Source: an uncultured Pelagibacteraceae bacterium (GTDB lineage Bacteria; Pseudomonadota; Alphaproteobacteria; Pelagibacterales; Pelagibacteraceae). From it: 34,059 bases of DNA. Both the position numbers and the translations under genes were made by a program. The notes beneath the pieces were generated by a model that saw nothing but the letters and a program-made list of their open reading frames with translations, did not search any database and was not told where the DNA came from. Below are positions 16,030 to 24,347 of the stretch, one piece after another. Within the stretch, counting starts at the first letter, position 1, and the number at the start of each line of letters is the position of its first letter. The stretch lies in assembly GCA_902584915.1 (NCBI GenBank), contig CACIBQ010000006.1, forward strand, positions 1-34,059, given 5' to 3'.

Positions 16030-17355
16030 GTGAAAAATCAGGTCAAAATAGAAGAGTTAATTAAACCTTTTAAAAAAGAAATAATTGTATCTAGTGATAA
16101 AAGTTTAAGCATAAGATGTATATTGCTTTCATCAATAGCCGCAGGAACTTCAAAAATTTTTAACTTACTTGAATCTGATGATGTCTTGAATGCATTAAAA
16201 GCAATTAAAAAAATTGGAGTAAATTATAAAAAGAAAAAATATTATACAGAAATTCATGGTGTAGGCATTAATGGATTTAATATCAAAAAAAATACAGTCA
16301 TTGATGCCGGCAACTCGGGAACTCTAGCAAGGACTATCTTAGGGTTATGTTCCGCAACTAAAAAAAAAATTAAATTAATAGGTGACAGAAGTCTTTCGAA
16401 AAGAGATTTTTCTAGAGTGATAAAGCCACTAAATTTATTTGGTGTTAATATAAAATCTAAAAGAGGAAAATTGCCTTTGGAATTAACAGGATCAGATTTA
16501 TTAAGACCAATTCGATATATCGAGGATAAAGGCAGTGCTCAAATCAAAACCTGCATTATTTTAAGTGCTATAAACACACCAGGAATCACAATAATTAAAT
16601 CAAAAAAATCAAGAACACATTCTGAGGTAATGCTTAAAAACTTAAATTATCCAATAAAAATTATAAAGAATAAAAATTATGAATTAATTGAAGTTAAAGG
16701 TCTCGCTCAATTTAAATCATTTGAATATAAAGTTCCAGGAGACATAAGTTCTGCTTCTTTTTTTATTGTACTAACTTTATTATCAAAAAAATCTAGATTA
16801 TTGATAAAAGATGTTAATATAAATCCATCAAGAACTGGGATTATTAAAATTTTAAATAAAATGAATGCCAATATTAAAATTATAAATAAAAAAAATTATA
16901 AAGGAGAAGTCATTGGTGATATTAAAATTAAAAGTACAAAAAACTTTAAATCTATTAATTGTCCTTCAAATTTAAATACTGCTGCAATTGACGAATTTTT
17001 GTTAATTTTTTTAATTGCTGCAAAATCTGAAGGTATTTCTTCATTTAAAAATCTTGAAGAATTAAATAAAAAAGAAAGCCCTCGACTAGATTTATCAATT
17101 AAATTTTTAAGAATGATAGGAATAAAAGTAATTAGAAAAAAAAATGATATAAAAATATATGGAAATCCAGAATTAGAACTCCATGGCAATTATCGTATAA
17201 AAAATTTTCTTAAGGATCATCGTATTTTTATGATGTCGACAATAGCTGCTTTAACATTAAATGGAACTTGGGTTATATCAGACAAAGATTCAATTAAAAC
17301 ATCTTTTCCAAATTTTTTGAATATTTTAAAAAAACTGGGAGCTAAAATCAATTGA
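16030..17355 (+). CDS. aroA: 3-phosphoshikimate 1-carboxyvinyltransferase (EPSP synthase)
   Basis: Transfers enolpyruvate from PEP to shikimate-3-phosphate. Starts at GTG 16030. Seen: DKSLSIRCILL (Lys, Ser, Arg of the S3P site), DAGNSGTLART (GNAGT motif), GDRSLSKRDFSRVIKPL, GSAQIKTCIIL, SRTHSEVMLKN, AAIDEFLLIF (catalytic Asp), LEELNKKESPRLD (Glu and Arg of the KE-x-x-R motif; the usual KESDR is KESPR), DHRIFMMS, and a late Lys in SIKTSFPNF. Catalytic residues are kept, so it is probably active. Length 441 aa is normal. It overlaps cmk by 4 nt (TTGA). Confidence 0.94.
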   Translation: MKNQVKIEELIKPFKKEIIVSSDKSLSIRCILLSSIAAGTSKIFNLLESDDVLNALKAIKKIGVNYKKKKYYTEIHGVGINGFNIKKNTVIDAGNSGTLARTILGLCSATKKKIKLIGDRSLSKRDFSRVIKPLNLFGVNIKSKRGKLPLELTGSDLLRPIRYIEDKGSAQIKTCIILSAINTPGITIIKSKKSRTHSEVMLKNLNYPIKIIKNKNYELIEVKGLAQFKSFEYKVPGDISSASFFIVLTLLSKKSRLLIKDVNINPSRTGIIKILNKMNANIKIINKKNYKGEVIGDIKIKSTKNFKSINCPSNLNTAAIDEFLLIFLIAAKSEGISSFKNLEELNKKESPRLDLSIKFLRMIGIKVIRKKNDIKIYGNPELELHGNYRIKNFLKDHRIFMMSTIAALTLNGTWVISDKDSIKTSFPNFLNILKKLGAKIN

Positions 17356-18017
17356 AAGTATTAAATAAAAAAATAGTATTTAAGATAGCTGCAGATGGAA
17401 GTAGTGCATCGGGAAAAACAACTGGAAGTAAACTAATTGCTAAAAAATTTAAAATGAATTTTTTATCTAGTGGAACATTATATAGATATTGTGCATTAAA
17501 AACTCTGGAGAATAAAAATATTTGCAATCCAAAATTTATCAAAAAAATATCAAAAACAATTACTTTAAAAAAATTAAAAAATCATAAACTCTATAGTCCT
17601 GAAGTTTCAAAATTATCGTCTATAATTGCGAAAAAACCTTTTGTAAGAAAGGCATTAAAAAATTTTCAAAAAGATTTTATAAAAAAATCAAAATTAGTTG
17701 TGGTTGAAGGAAGAGATATAGGTACAAAAATAATGGTTTATGCAGATCTAAAACTCTTTTTTAAATGCTCAATTAAAGAAAAAGCAAAAAGGCGATTAAA
17801 AGAGTTTAAAAAATTAAACAATAGAATTACTTTAAATGAAGTCAAAAAAGCATTGATTCAAAGGGATAAAGAGGACACTAAAAGAAAAATAAGTCCCTTG
17901 ATTATGACAAAAAATTCTGTATTAGTCGACACCACTAAATTAACAATAAAACAAATGGAGGCAAAACTTATTAATTTAGTACGTAGATCTATTAGTAAAA
18001 AATATGGAGATATATAA
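17352..18017 (+). CDS. cmk: Cytidylate kinase
   Basis: Phosphorylates CMP/dCMP. The TTG start at 17352 overlaps the aroA stop. Seen: P-loop AADGSSASGKTTGSKL, LSSGTLYRYCALK (DTGAMYR equivalent), VVEGRDIGTKIMVYADLKLFF, KAKRRLKEF, and VLVDTTKLTIKQM near the C-terminus. Length 221 aa is standard. It precedes rpsA, a gene pair conserved in Proteobacteria; the rpsA ATG lies 14 nt inside the end of cmk. Confidence 0.93.
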   Translation: MKVLNKKIVFKIAADGSSASGKTTGSKLIAKKFKMNFLSSGTLYRYCALKTLENKNICNPKFIKKISKTITLKKLKNHKLYSPEVSKLSSIIAKKPFVRKALKNFQKDFIKKSKLVVVEGRDIGTKIMVYADLKLFFKCSIKEKAKRRLKEFKKLNNRITLNEVKKALIQRDKEDTKRKISPLIMTKNSVLVDTTKLTIKQMEAKLINLVRRSISKKYGDI

Positions 18018-19755
18018 AAATATCGAAGACAATAAAAACAAGGAATTCGAAAAACTCTTAGTTGATAACTTCTCGAAGACAAAAATTGAAGAAGGCAAAA
18101 TATTAACTGGAACAATAACTAAAATTACAGAAAAGCACGTCTACTGTTTAATAGACGGCATGAAAAGTGAAGCATTAATAGATATTGATGAAATAAAATC
18201 AACTTATCCAAGTAAGCAATTAAAAGAAAAAGATAAATTAGACGTATACTTAGAGAAAATTGAAGATGCAAAAGGAGAAGTGATAGTATCTGCATCGAGA
18301 GCACAAAAAATTAAAGGATTTTATGAGCTAGAAAAAGCATTTGAAGCAAATGAAACTATTAAAGCCAAATTTGTCTCAAAAATAAAGGGAGGCCTAGTCT
18401 GTTCTCATGTAGGCACCGGAACGCTAATGTTTTGCCCAGGAAGTGCTGTGGACAATAAAGTTTTAAAATCTTTTGATCACTTATTTGGTACTGAACATGA
18501 TTTTAAAATAATAAAATTAGATAAATTCCGAGGAAATATTTTGGTTTCAAGAAGAGAAGTGTTAAGTTCTGTAAAAAAGGAAGATAAAGCAAAAGTTCTT
18601 GAAAAATATTCACTAAATCAAATTATAAGTGGAACATGTAAAGGGTGGAGTAGCTTTGGGGCGTTCTTTGAGGTTAACGGAGAAATTGATGTCATGGTCC
18701 ATCTTCAGAACATATCTTACTCGAGAATCAATCATCCCGATGAGGTGTTCACAGTAGGTGAGGTGCACAGAATGCAAATAATAGAAATTAATAAAGATAA
18801 GCAGCACATATCGGCGAGCATTAAATCTCTTACCGCCGACCCCTTCGATAACGTTTCTAAATATGAAGTTGGAAAAGTGTATAAAGCAAAAGTTATAAAA
18901 ATTGTTGAGTACGGCTGTTTTGCGGAATTAGATTTGCAGCCAGGTCTTACCTGTTTATGCCACAGCTCATGCATTTCTTGGACGAAGAAGAACGCATCAG
19001 CTGATAAATTTTTTAAAGTAAATCAAGTATACGATTTTATGGTGACAGATATAGATCGAGAGAAAAAACGTATTGCAATTTCATATAAAGATGCTTTTGG
19101 AAATCCCTATTCTGCCTTCGAAAAACAATATTCTGTTAATTCAAAATTAAAATGTACAATCTCAAGTATAAAAGATTTTTCAATATATTTAGATATACCC
19201 GGATTTGAAATTACAGGATTTATGCATGCTACAGATCTGAGTTATGTTTCAAAACCAGAAGAAATAATAAAAACATATAAAAAAGGTGATGAATTGGAAG
19301 TTGTAGTTTTGTCTATAAATACTAAAGAACAGAAGATAAAATTTGGGCTCAAACAGCTAAAAGAAGATCCATTTAAAATTTTTCAAGACAAGTCAGTAAA
19401 AGACGTTCTCACATGCAAAGTATTATCTACAAGTCCTAAAGGTATATTAGTTTCTCCCGAGGGAAGTAATAATATTCAAATCCTGATTAAGAAAAATCAG
19501 ATTGCGATAAACGCTGAAGATCAGCGCCAAACTCGCTTTGTTACAGGCGATCGTATTGACGCGGCCATCTCAGAATTACATTATGAACGTAGGAAAGTTA
19601 CTTTGTCTATTAAACTGCTGGAAGAAATGCAAAATAAAGAGGCTATTAAACTTCATTCTTCACCTCTCAGCGGTAAGAACCTTCCGTTCAGTCAGCTTTC
19701 AGAAAAGATTGAAAGTGAAAAAAATAAAGAAAAAATTGATAAAAAAAAAGAATAA
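18004..19755 (+). CDS. rpsA: 30S ribosomal protein S1
   Basis: mRNA-binding ribosomal protein with six S1 (OB-fold) repeats, beginning near residues 31, 115, 205, 287, 375 and 462. Seen: GKILTGTITKITEKHVYCLIDG, FRGNILVSRREVL, GTCKGWSSFGAFFEVNG, ASIKSLTADPFDNV, KVIKIVEYGCFAEL, LDIPGFEITGFMHATDLSY, QIAINAEDQR and ERRKVTLSIKLLEE. Length 583 aa fits the family. Many motif positions are unusual: GLTCLCHSSCISW where GLIHVSEMSW is typical, and MVHLQNISYSR for LLHVTDISWKR. Parts (about 18.6-19.0 and 19.5-19.7 kb) are less AT-rich than neighbours, probably codon selection in a highly expressed gene. Its position before ihfB supports that it is the true rpsA. Confidence 0.93.
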   Translation: MEIYKNIEDNKNKEFEKLLVDNFSKTKIEEGKILTGTITKITEKHVYCLIDGMKSEALIDIDEIKSTYPSKQLKEKDKLDVYLEKIEDAKGEVIVSASRAQKIKGFYELEKAFEANETIKAKFVSKIKGGLVCSHVGTGTLMFCPGSAVDNKVLKSFDHLFGTEHDFKIIKLDKFRGNILVSRREVLSSVKKEDKAKVLEKYSLNQIISGTCKGWSSFGAFFEVNGEIDVMVHLQNISYSRINHPDEVFTVGEVHRMQIIEINKDKQHISASIKSLTADPFDNVSKYEVGKVYKAKVIKIVEYGCFAELDLQPGLTCLCHSSCISWTKKNASADKFFKVNQVYDFMVTDIDREKKRIAISYKDAFGNPYSAFEKQYSVNSKLKCTISSIKDFSIYLDIPGFEITGFMHATDLSYVSKPEEIIKTYKKGDELEVVVLSINTKEQKIKFGLKQLKEDPFKIFQDKSVKDVLTCKVLSTSPKGILVSPEGSNNIQILIKKNQIAINAEDQRQTRFVTGDRIDAAISELHYERRKVTLSIKLLEEMQNKEAIKLHSSPLSGKNLPFSQLSEKIESEKNKEKIDKKKE

Positions 19756-19766
19756 TTAAATAAAAG

Positions 19767-20057
19767 TTGTCTGCATCAAAACCAGAAATAATTAACAAAA
19801 TCTCCAAAAATTTTCCCAACCTATATAAAAAAGATATAAATAAGTTTTTTGATATTTTTATATCCGAAATAATTAAGGCATTATCAAAGGGTGAAAGAGT
19901 AGAGCTTAGAGATGTAATGATGTTTGAGCCAAGAATTCAAAAAAAAAGAATATCTCTAAATCCTAAAACATTGGAAAAAGTAGAGGTTCCAGAAAAAAAA
20001 AATATACTTTTTAAATGTTCAAAAGAATGGAAAAAAAAACTAAATGAAAAAAAATAA
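19767..20057 (+). CDS. ihfB: HU/IHF-family DNA-binding protein, integration host factor beta-like
   Basis: A 96-aa member of the HU/IHF family, starting at TTG 19767. Seen: helical N-terminus KPEIINKISKNFPNLYKKDINKFFDIFISEIIKAL, KGERVELRDVMMFEPRIQ, and an arm LNPKTLEKVEVPEKKNILFK ending in SKEWKKKLN. Position directly after rpsA is the conserved place of ihfB. Two usual motifs are altered: RGFG(A/S)F is RDVMMF, and the arm RxGRNPxTG is RISLNPKTL, keeping the intercalating Asn-Pro but losing glycines. It overlaps pyrF by 14 nt. Confidence 0.85.
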   Translation: MSASKPEIINKISKNFPNLYKKDINKFFDIFISEIIKALSKGERVELRDVMMFEPRIQKKRISLNPKTLEKVEVPEKKNILFKCSKEWKKKLNEKK

Positions 20058-20742
20058 ACTCATATTTTTTGCATGTGATACTTCAAATATTAAACAGGTT
20101 AAAAAAATTCTTAAAGAAACAAAATCAAAAAAACTTAAAAGGATGATTCCAAAATTCGGACATCAATTTTTTTATAGCAAACATGGAAGAAAATTTTTAG
20201 AAAAATTTAAAGGAACATATTTTCTTGATTTAAAAATTATGGACGTCAGTAATACAGCCGTATCGGCTATTGACTCCATCAAGGATCTAAGAGGATGTAG
20301 ATATATAACCGTCCATGCTCATGGAGGTTTAAGAATGATGCGTGATGTAGTTAAAAAATCAAAAATAATAAACAAAAATTTAATGATACTTGGGGTTTCT
20401 ATATTAACTAGTTTAGATAATAAAAGTATTAAAGAAATTGGACATACTAAAACTGTTGATCAATTAGTTTTAAAACAAGCTGGTCTAATCAAAAAATCTG
20501 GAGCTTATGGAATTGTTGCATCGGCTCACGAAGCAAGAATCATAAAGAAAAAGTACAAGAATTTATTTGTAGTAACTCCTGGAATAAGATTACCTGGAGA
20601 TAGGAAAGATGAGCAGTCTAGAGTAGTAACACCTTACGACGCACTATATAAATATAATGCAGATGCAATTGTAATCGGTCGATCCCTAACACGATCGAAT
20701 ATTAAAAATAATGTTAAAAAATTGATTGATCATTTAAATTAA
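20044..20742 (+). CDS. pyrF: Orotidine 5'-phosphate decarboxylase
   Basis: Last step of UMP synthesis. Seen: LIFFACDTSNIKQ, FLDLKIMDVSNTA (catalytic DxKxxD), YITVHAHGG, LGVSILTSLD, GIVASAHEA, and VVTPGIRLPGDRKDEQSRVVTP with ADAIVIGRSLT (phosphate site). Length 232 aa is normal. It is coupled to ihfB upstream and to trpF downstream (1-nt overlap, TAATG). Confidence 0.95.
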   Translation: MKKNKLIFFACDTSNIKQVKKILKETKSKKLKRMIPKFGHQFFYSKHGRKFLEKFKGTYFLDLKIMDVSNTAVSAIDSIKDLRGCRYITVHAHGGLRMMRDVVKKSKIINKNLMILGVSILTSLDNKSIKEIGHTKTVDQLVLKQAGLIKKSGAYGIVASAHEARIIKKKYKNLFVVTPGIRLPGDRKDEQSRVVTPYDALYKYNADAIVIGRSLTRSNIKNNVKKLIDHLN

Positions 20743-21371
20743 TGATCAAAGGTGTTAAAATTTGTGGGATTTCAGATCCTAAAACTTTAAATTATATTAT
20801 AAATCACCCTAGCCAACCAAAAATTCTCATGATTGGTTTCATTACTAACTGGAAAGCATCAAGAAGGTTTGTCGAATTTGAAAAATTGAAAGAATTGATT
20901 GATGTTGACAAAAAACAAATAAATTTTACTAGTGTTCTTGTTTCGCCAACAGATGCAATTTTAGAAAAAATTAAAGACTTAAATTTTGATTATTATCAGC
21001 TTTACGATGTAAGCCCAGAGCGAACTATAGAAATTAAAAATAAGTATAAAGTTAAAATAATTTCAGCCATCACAGTTTCAGACAAAAAAGATGTTGAAAA
21101 ATATAAAAACTATTCTGAGATATCGGATATAATACTTTTTGATAGCAAAGGTTACCATAAATCAGAAAGTTTTGATCACAGTCATTTGAACGACATACCT
21201 AGCTCATTAAATAAAATGATAGCAGGAAATATCCAAATAGAAGACATTCCTAATTTCAAAAACTCAGACTATATGATTGATATTTCTGGAGCTTTAGAAG
21301 ATGATAGTGGTAAGAAGGATATAAAAAAAATTGATAAGTTTTTAAATACAGTACATAATATCATCGCTTAA
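20742..21371 (+). CDS. trpF: Phosphoribosylanthranilate isomerase
   Basis: Amadori rearrangement step of tryptophan synthesis. Seen: VKICGIS with the catalytic Cys, IGFITNWKASRRFV (substrate Arg), YYQLYD where most enzymes have VQLHG, IILFDSKG (catalytic Asp), AGNIQIEDI, and DISGALEDDSGKKDIKKI (phosphate-binding end). The GGTG-F-D-W segment is reduced to ESFDHSHL. Position between pyrF and trpB, as in other Alphaproteobacteria, supports the call despite divergence. 210 aa. Confidence 0.88.
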   Translation: MIKGVKICGISDPKTLNYIINHPSQPKILMIGFITNWKASRRFVEFEKLKELIDVDKKQINFTSVLVSPTDAILEKIKDLNFDYYQLYDVSPERTIEIKNKYKVKIISAITVSDKKDVEKYKNYSEISDIILFDSKGYHKSESFDHSHLNDIPSSLNKMIAGNIQIEDIPNFKNSDYMIDISGALEDDSGKKDIKKIDKFLNTVHNIIA

Positions 21372-21374
21372 AAT

Positions 21375-22571
21375 ATGACAAAAAACTCACTTAAAAACGG
21401 ACCTGATGAATTTGGATATTATGGAGAATTTGGCTCTAGGTATGCTCCTGAAATTTTAATGCCAAATTTAATTGAATTGGAAGAAGCGTTTAATGATGCA
21501 ATTAATGACAAAAAATTTTTAGATGAGTTTAATTATTATTTAAAAGAATGGATTGGTAGGCCAAATCCACTGTATTACGCCGAACAGCTTACAAAAAAAG
21601 TAGGTGGAGCAAAAATATACTTCAAATCAGATCATTTAAATCATTTGGGCGCCCATAAGGGGAATAATGCATTATTCCAAATTTTATTAGCTAAACGTAT
21701 GGGCAAAAAAAAAGTTCTTTGTGAAACGGGTGCTGGGGCTCATCTGATTGCAACGGCAGCAGCTTGTGCGTTTAAGGACCTTCCTTGTATTGGTTACATG
21801 GGGCGAGATGATATTTTTTTACAATCTACTAATGTTTTAAAAGCAAAGTTATTTGGTGCAAAAGTAATAGAATGTGTTGATGGTACAGGAGAAAAAGGCG
21901 TTCTAAAAGACGCATGCACATCTGTTTTAAAAGCATGGTCAAGTGACCCTGATGCCTTTTATTGTTGTGGCAGTGCAATTGGACCACATCCTTTTCCTAG
22001 AATTGTACAGTATGCACAATCAGTGATTGGTAAAGAAATAAAAGAACAAATTTTAGAAAAAGAAGGCAGATTACCAGATGCCATATGTGCATGCATAGGT
22101 GGGGGCTCAAACCTGATCGGGGCAATACATGAATTTTTAGATGATAAAGAAGTTAAACTATACGGTGTTGAACCAGAACACAGTGCTGCTTTAACTAATG
22201 GTACAGTTGGTATTATGCAGGGATTTAAATCTTTTATGTTGCAGTCAGAAACAGGGGATTCCACTCTCGCGACTCAAAGTTTAGCTAGCGGGATTAATTT
22301 TTATAGTGCTGGTCCAGAACATGCATACTTAAAAAAAATTAAAAGAGTAAACTATACTCATGTCTCGGATAAAGAGGCTTTTGATGCTTTTCAACTTGTA
22401 TGCAAAACCGAAGGTATTCTTATTGCATTTGAACCAGCATTTGCAGTTGGATATGGAATAAAATTAGCAAAAGAAATGGGTAAAGATAAACTTTTGGTTT
22501 TAAATATCTGTGGCAGAGGTGATAAGGACATTGATACTGCGGAGAGAATTTTGGGAGATAAACTTGAGTGA
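21375..22571 (+). CDS. trpB: Tryptophan synthase beta chain (divergent)
   Basis: PLP enzyme joining indole and serine. Seen: LNHLGAHKGNNALFQ with PLP Lys95, ETGAGAH with catalytic Glu (Salmonella Glu109), LKDAC, the phosphate loop CIGGGSNLIG, EPEH, GPEHAYL, and CGRGDKD. 398 aa. Ungapped alignment by eye to Salmonella TrpB (offset 8 here) shows unusual changes: Gln114 to Ala, Arg141 to Leu149, Asp305 to Asn308, and Ser377 to Cys379. Arg141 and Asp305 normally form the salt bridge that closes the beta active site; both partners are gone. It starts 3 nt after trpF and overlaps trpA by 8 nt. Confidence 0.93.
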   Translation: MTKNSLKNGPDEFGYYGEFGSRYAPEILMPNLIELEEAFNDAINDKKFLDEFNYYLKEWIGRPNPLYYAEQLTKKVGGAKIYFKSDHLNHLGAHKGNNALFQILLAKRMGKKKVLCETGAGAHLIATAAACAFKDLPCIGYMGRDDIFLQSTNVLKAKLFGAKVIECVDGTGEKGVLKDACTSVLKAWSSDPDAFYCCGSAIGPHPFPRIVQYAQSVIGKEIKEQILEKEGRLPDAICACIGGGSNLIGAIHEFLDDKEVKLYGVEPEHSAALTNGTVGIMQGFKSFMLQSETGDSTLATQSLASGINFYSAGPEHAYLKKIKRVNYTHVSDKEAFDAFQLVCKTEGILIAFEPAFAVGYGIKLAKEMGKDKLLVLNICGRGDKDIDTAERILGDKLE

Positions 22572-23373
22572 TAGAATTAAAAAAATTTTTAAAAATTTAA
22601 AAGAAAAAAATAACAAAGCTTTAATTAGTTTTTCAGTTGCAGGTTTTCCAGATGACCAAACAAGCTTGGAGATATGTAAGGTACTATCAGATAGTGGAGT
22701 ACATATTCATGAGCTTAACATGCCACATGCTGAAGCTCAAGCAGATGGTCCAATTATTCAGCTTGCAAATATAAAGAGTATAAAAAAAGGTATTAATTTA
22801 GATAAAATATTTATGATTGCAGAAAAGCTAAGATTACATAATCCAAATTTAGGTATTTGTTTAATGGGCTATCTTAATAATATATTTATTTATGGGATAG
22901 AAAAGTTTGCAGAAAAAGCTAACAAGGCTGGTGTTGATGCGCTAATTTGTGTCGATCTTCCAGCTGATGTTAAAGAGGAAAAACAAATAAGAGATGCGCT
23001 AAAAAAAGTTGGTATTTCTCTTATTAAATTAATTACCCCAACAACTAATGAAAATAGAATTAAAGAAATTACGATGGATGCAGAAAGTTTTATCTATTCT
23101 GTTAACTTAAAAGGGATTACAGGAGTAAAAACAGTTCAGGTTAATGAAGCAAATCAACAAATTGATAGAATTAAAAAATATACAAATTTACCAATTGTAT
23201 CTGGTTTTGGCATAAAAAATCCACAAGATGCAAAAGAAATTGCAAAAAGTAACTGTGATGGTGTAGTTGTAGGATCACAAATTGTTAAGTATATTCAAGA
23301 AAATATCGATGACAAAAATTTACCACAAAAAGTCGGTAGTTATGTTAAAACATTTGTAGAGGTATTAAAGTGA
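22564..23373 (+). CDS. trpA: Tryptophan synthase alpha chain (divergent)
   Basis: Cleaves indole-3-glycerol phosphate to indole for TrpB. The TTG at 22564 is chosen because it gives SDRIKKIFKNLKEKNNKALISF, the family N-terminus; an upstream in-frame start at 22510 adds 18 residues lying wholly inside trpB. Catalytic Glu50 (HELNMP) and Asp61 (ADGP) are present, with GVDALICVDLP, ESFIYSVNLKGITG (catalytic-region Tyr), SGFGIK and GVVVGSQIVK. The interface loop usually GIPFSDPLADGP is NMPHAEAQADGP, and the usual (T/V)xGDP is VAGFP. 270 aa. It overlaps accD by 4 nt (GTGA). Confidence 0.92.
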   Translation: MSDRIKKIFKNLKEKNNKALISFSVAGFPDDQTSLEICKVLSDSGVHIHELNMPHAEAQADGPIIQLANIKSIKKGINLDKIFMIAEKLRLHNPNLGICLMGYLNNIFIYGIEKFAEKANKAGVDALICVDLPADVKEEKQIRDALKKVGISLIKLITPTTNENRIKEITMDAESFIYSVNLKGITGVKTVQVNEANQQIDRIKKYTNLPIVSGFGIKNPQDAKEIAKSNCDGVVVGSQIVKYIQENIDDKNLPQKVGSYVKTFVEVLK

Positions 23374-24329
23374 ATTGGATAAGCAAAATTAAGCAGTTTG
23401 GTGAAAACATAAAAAAAAATATAAAAAAGAAATTTCCAACTGCGGAGGAGCAGGAGGCCTCGAAGTGGAGGGCTCAAAATTGCTGCAATTCCGGGCCTGT
23501 GCTCGAAGAAGAACTTAAAGAAAATTTTTATCAATGTAAAAACTGTAATGATACTTACCCAGTTACTCCTGAACAACGTTTCAGCTGGATGTTTTTAAAT
23601 AACCAATATGAAATTTTAGATCATCCAATTATTAATAATCCAGAAACGCATGAGTGGGAAGATGCATCTGGAAAATATACTGATAAACTAAAAAAAACTA
23701 GAAAAAAGACAGGATTGAATTCAGCTCTAGTTGCTGCTTATGGAAGTCTCACTGAAAACTTAAAAGCAGTAGTGGTGGCAAGTGATTGGAGGTACTTTGG
23801 GTCTTCGATTTCTCCAGACGAGGGTGAATGTCTTCTATATGCATGTGAAAAAAGTATTTCAACTAACTCACCTCTAATTATTTTTGTACAAGGCGGCGGG
23901 ATGCGTGTAAATTTCCCTCTAACTTTAAGTTTAAACCAAATGCCAAGGTCAATTATTGGAATTAATGAAGTAAAGCAAAAAAATTTACCTGTGATTAATG
24001 TTGTCGACAAAATAGCAGCTGGAGGAATATCTGCAAGTTATTGTTCTACTTCTGATTTTTTAATTTTCGAAGGTGTGAAATCTAGAATAATGTTCGCCGG
24101 GCCCAGAGTTTCGGCAAATGCGAGCAACACTACTCCGCCGCCGAATTTTTTAGAAGCATCATGGGCATTAAAACATGGTATTGGAGATTTTTTGATTGAA
24201 CATAGAAAAGATACGAAAGATACCTTGGTAAAACTACTTAACATATTGTTAAAAATAGATACTAGTGTAAATTCGGTTTCATTGGATGAAACTTCAGAAC
24301 CTAATCTTACAGCCAAAGAAGCATCTTAA
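23370..24329 (+). CDS. accD: Acetyl-CoA carboxylase carboxyltransferase beta subunit (divergent)
   Basis: Partner of AccA; binds acyl-CoA in the carboxyltransferase. GTG start at 23370. Recognised by the N-terminus MNWISKIKQF, the second CxxC of the zinc finger (CKNC), KYTDKLKKTRKKTG, AAGGISASYCSTSDFLIFEG, FAGPRVS, and by gene order trpA-accD-folC. Odd points: the first zinc pair reads CCNS instead of CxxC; the CoA and oxyanion segment usually SGGARMQEG(x)LSLMQM is QGGGMRVNFPLTLSLNQM; and the usual EQT(I/V)RxxLPxGFQ is ANASNTTPPPNF. Length 319 aa is normal. Identity as the accD ortholog is good; catalytic equivalence is less certain. Confidence 0.88.
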   Translation: MNWISKIKQFGENIKKNIKKKFPTAEEQEASKWRAQNCCNSGPVLEEELKENFYQCKNCNDTYPVTPEQRFSWMFLNNQYEILDHPIINNPETHEWEDASGKYTDKLKKTRKKTGLNSALVAAYGSLTENLKAVVVASDWRYFGSSISPDEGECLLYACEKSISTNSPLIIFVQGGGMRVNFPLTLSLNQMPRSIIGINEVKQKNLPVINVVDKIAAGGISASYCSTSDFLIFEGVKSRIMFAGPRVSANASNTTPPPNFLEASWALKHGIGDFLIEHRKDTKDTLVKLLNILLKIDTSVNSVSLDETSEPNLTAKEAS

Positions 24330-24347
24330 ATATATTGTTAATCAGAC

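Noticed and set aside
19500-19690. Less AT-rich patch at the rpsA 3' end as a sign of recent transfer
   Set aside because: Codon selection in a highly expressed ribosomal gene explains it better, and gene order is conserved.
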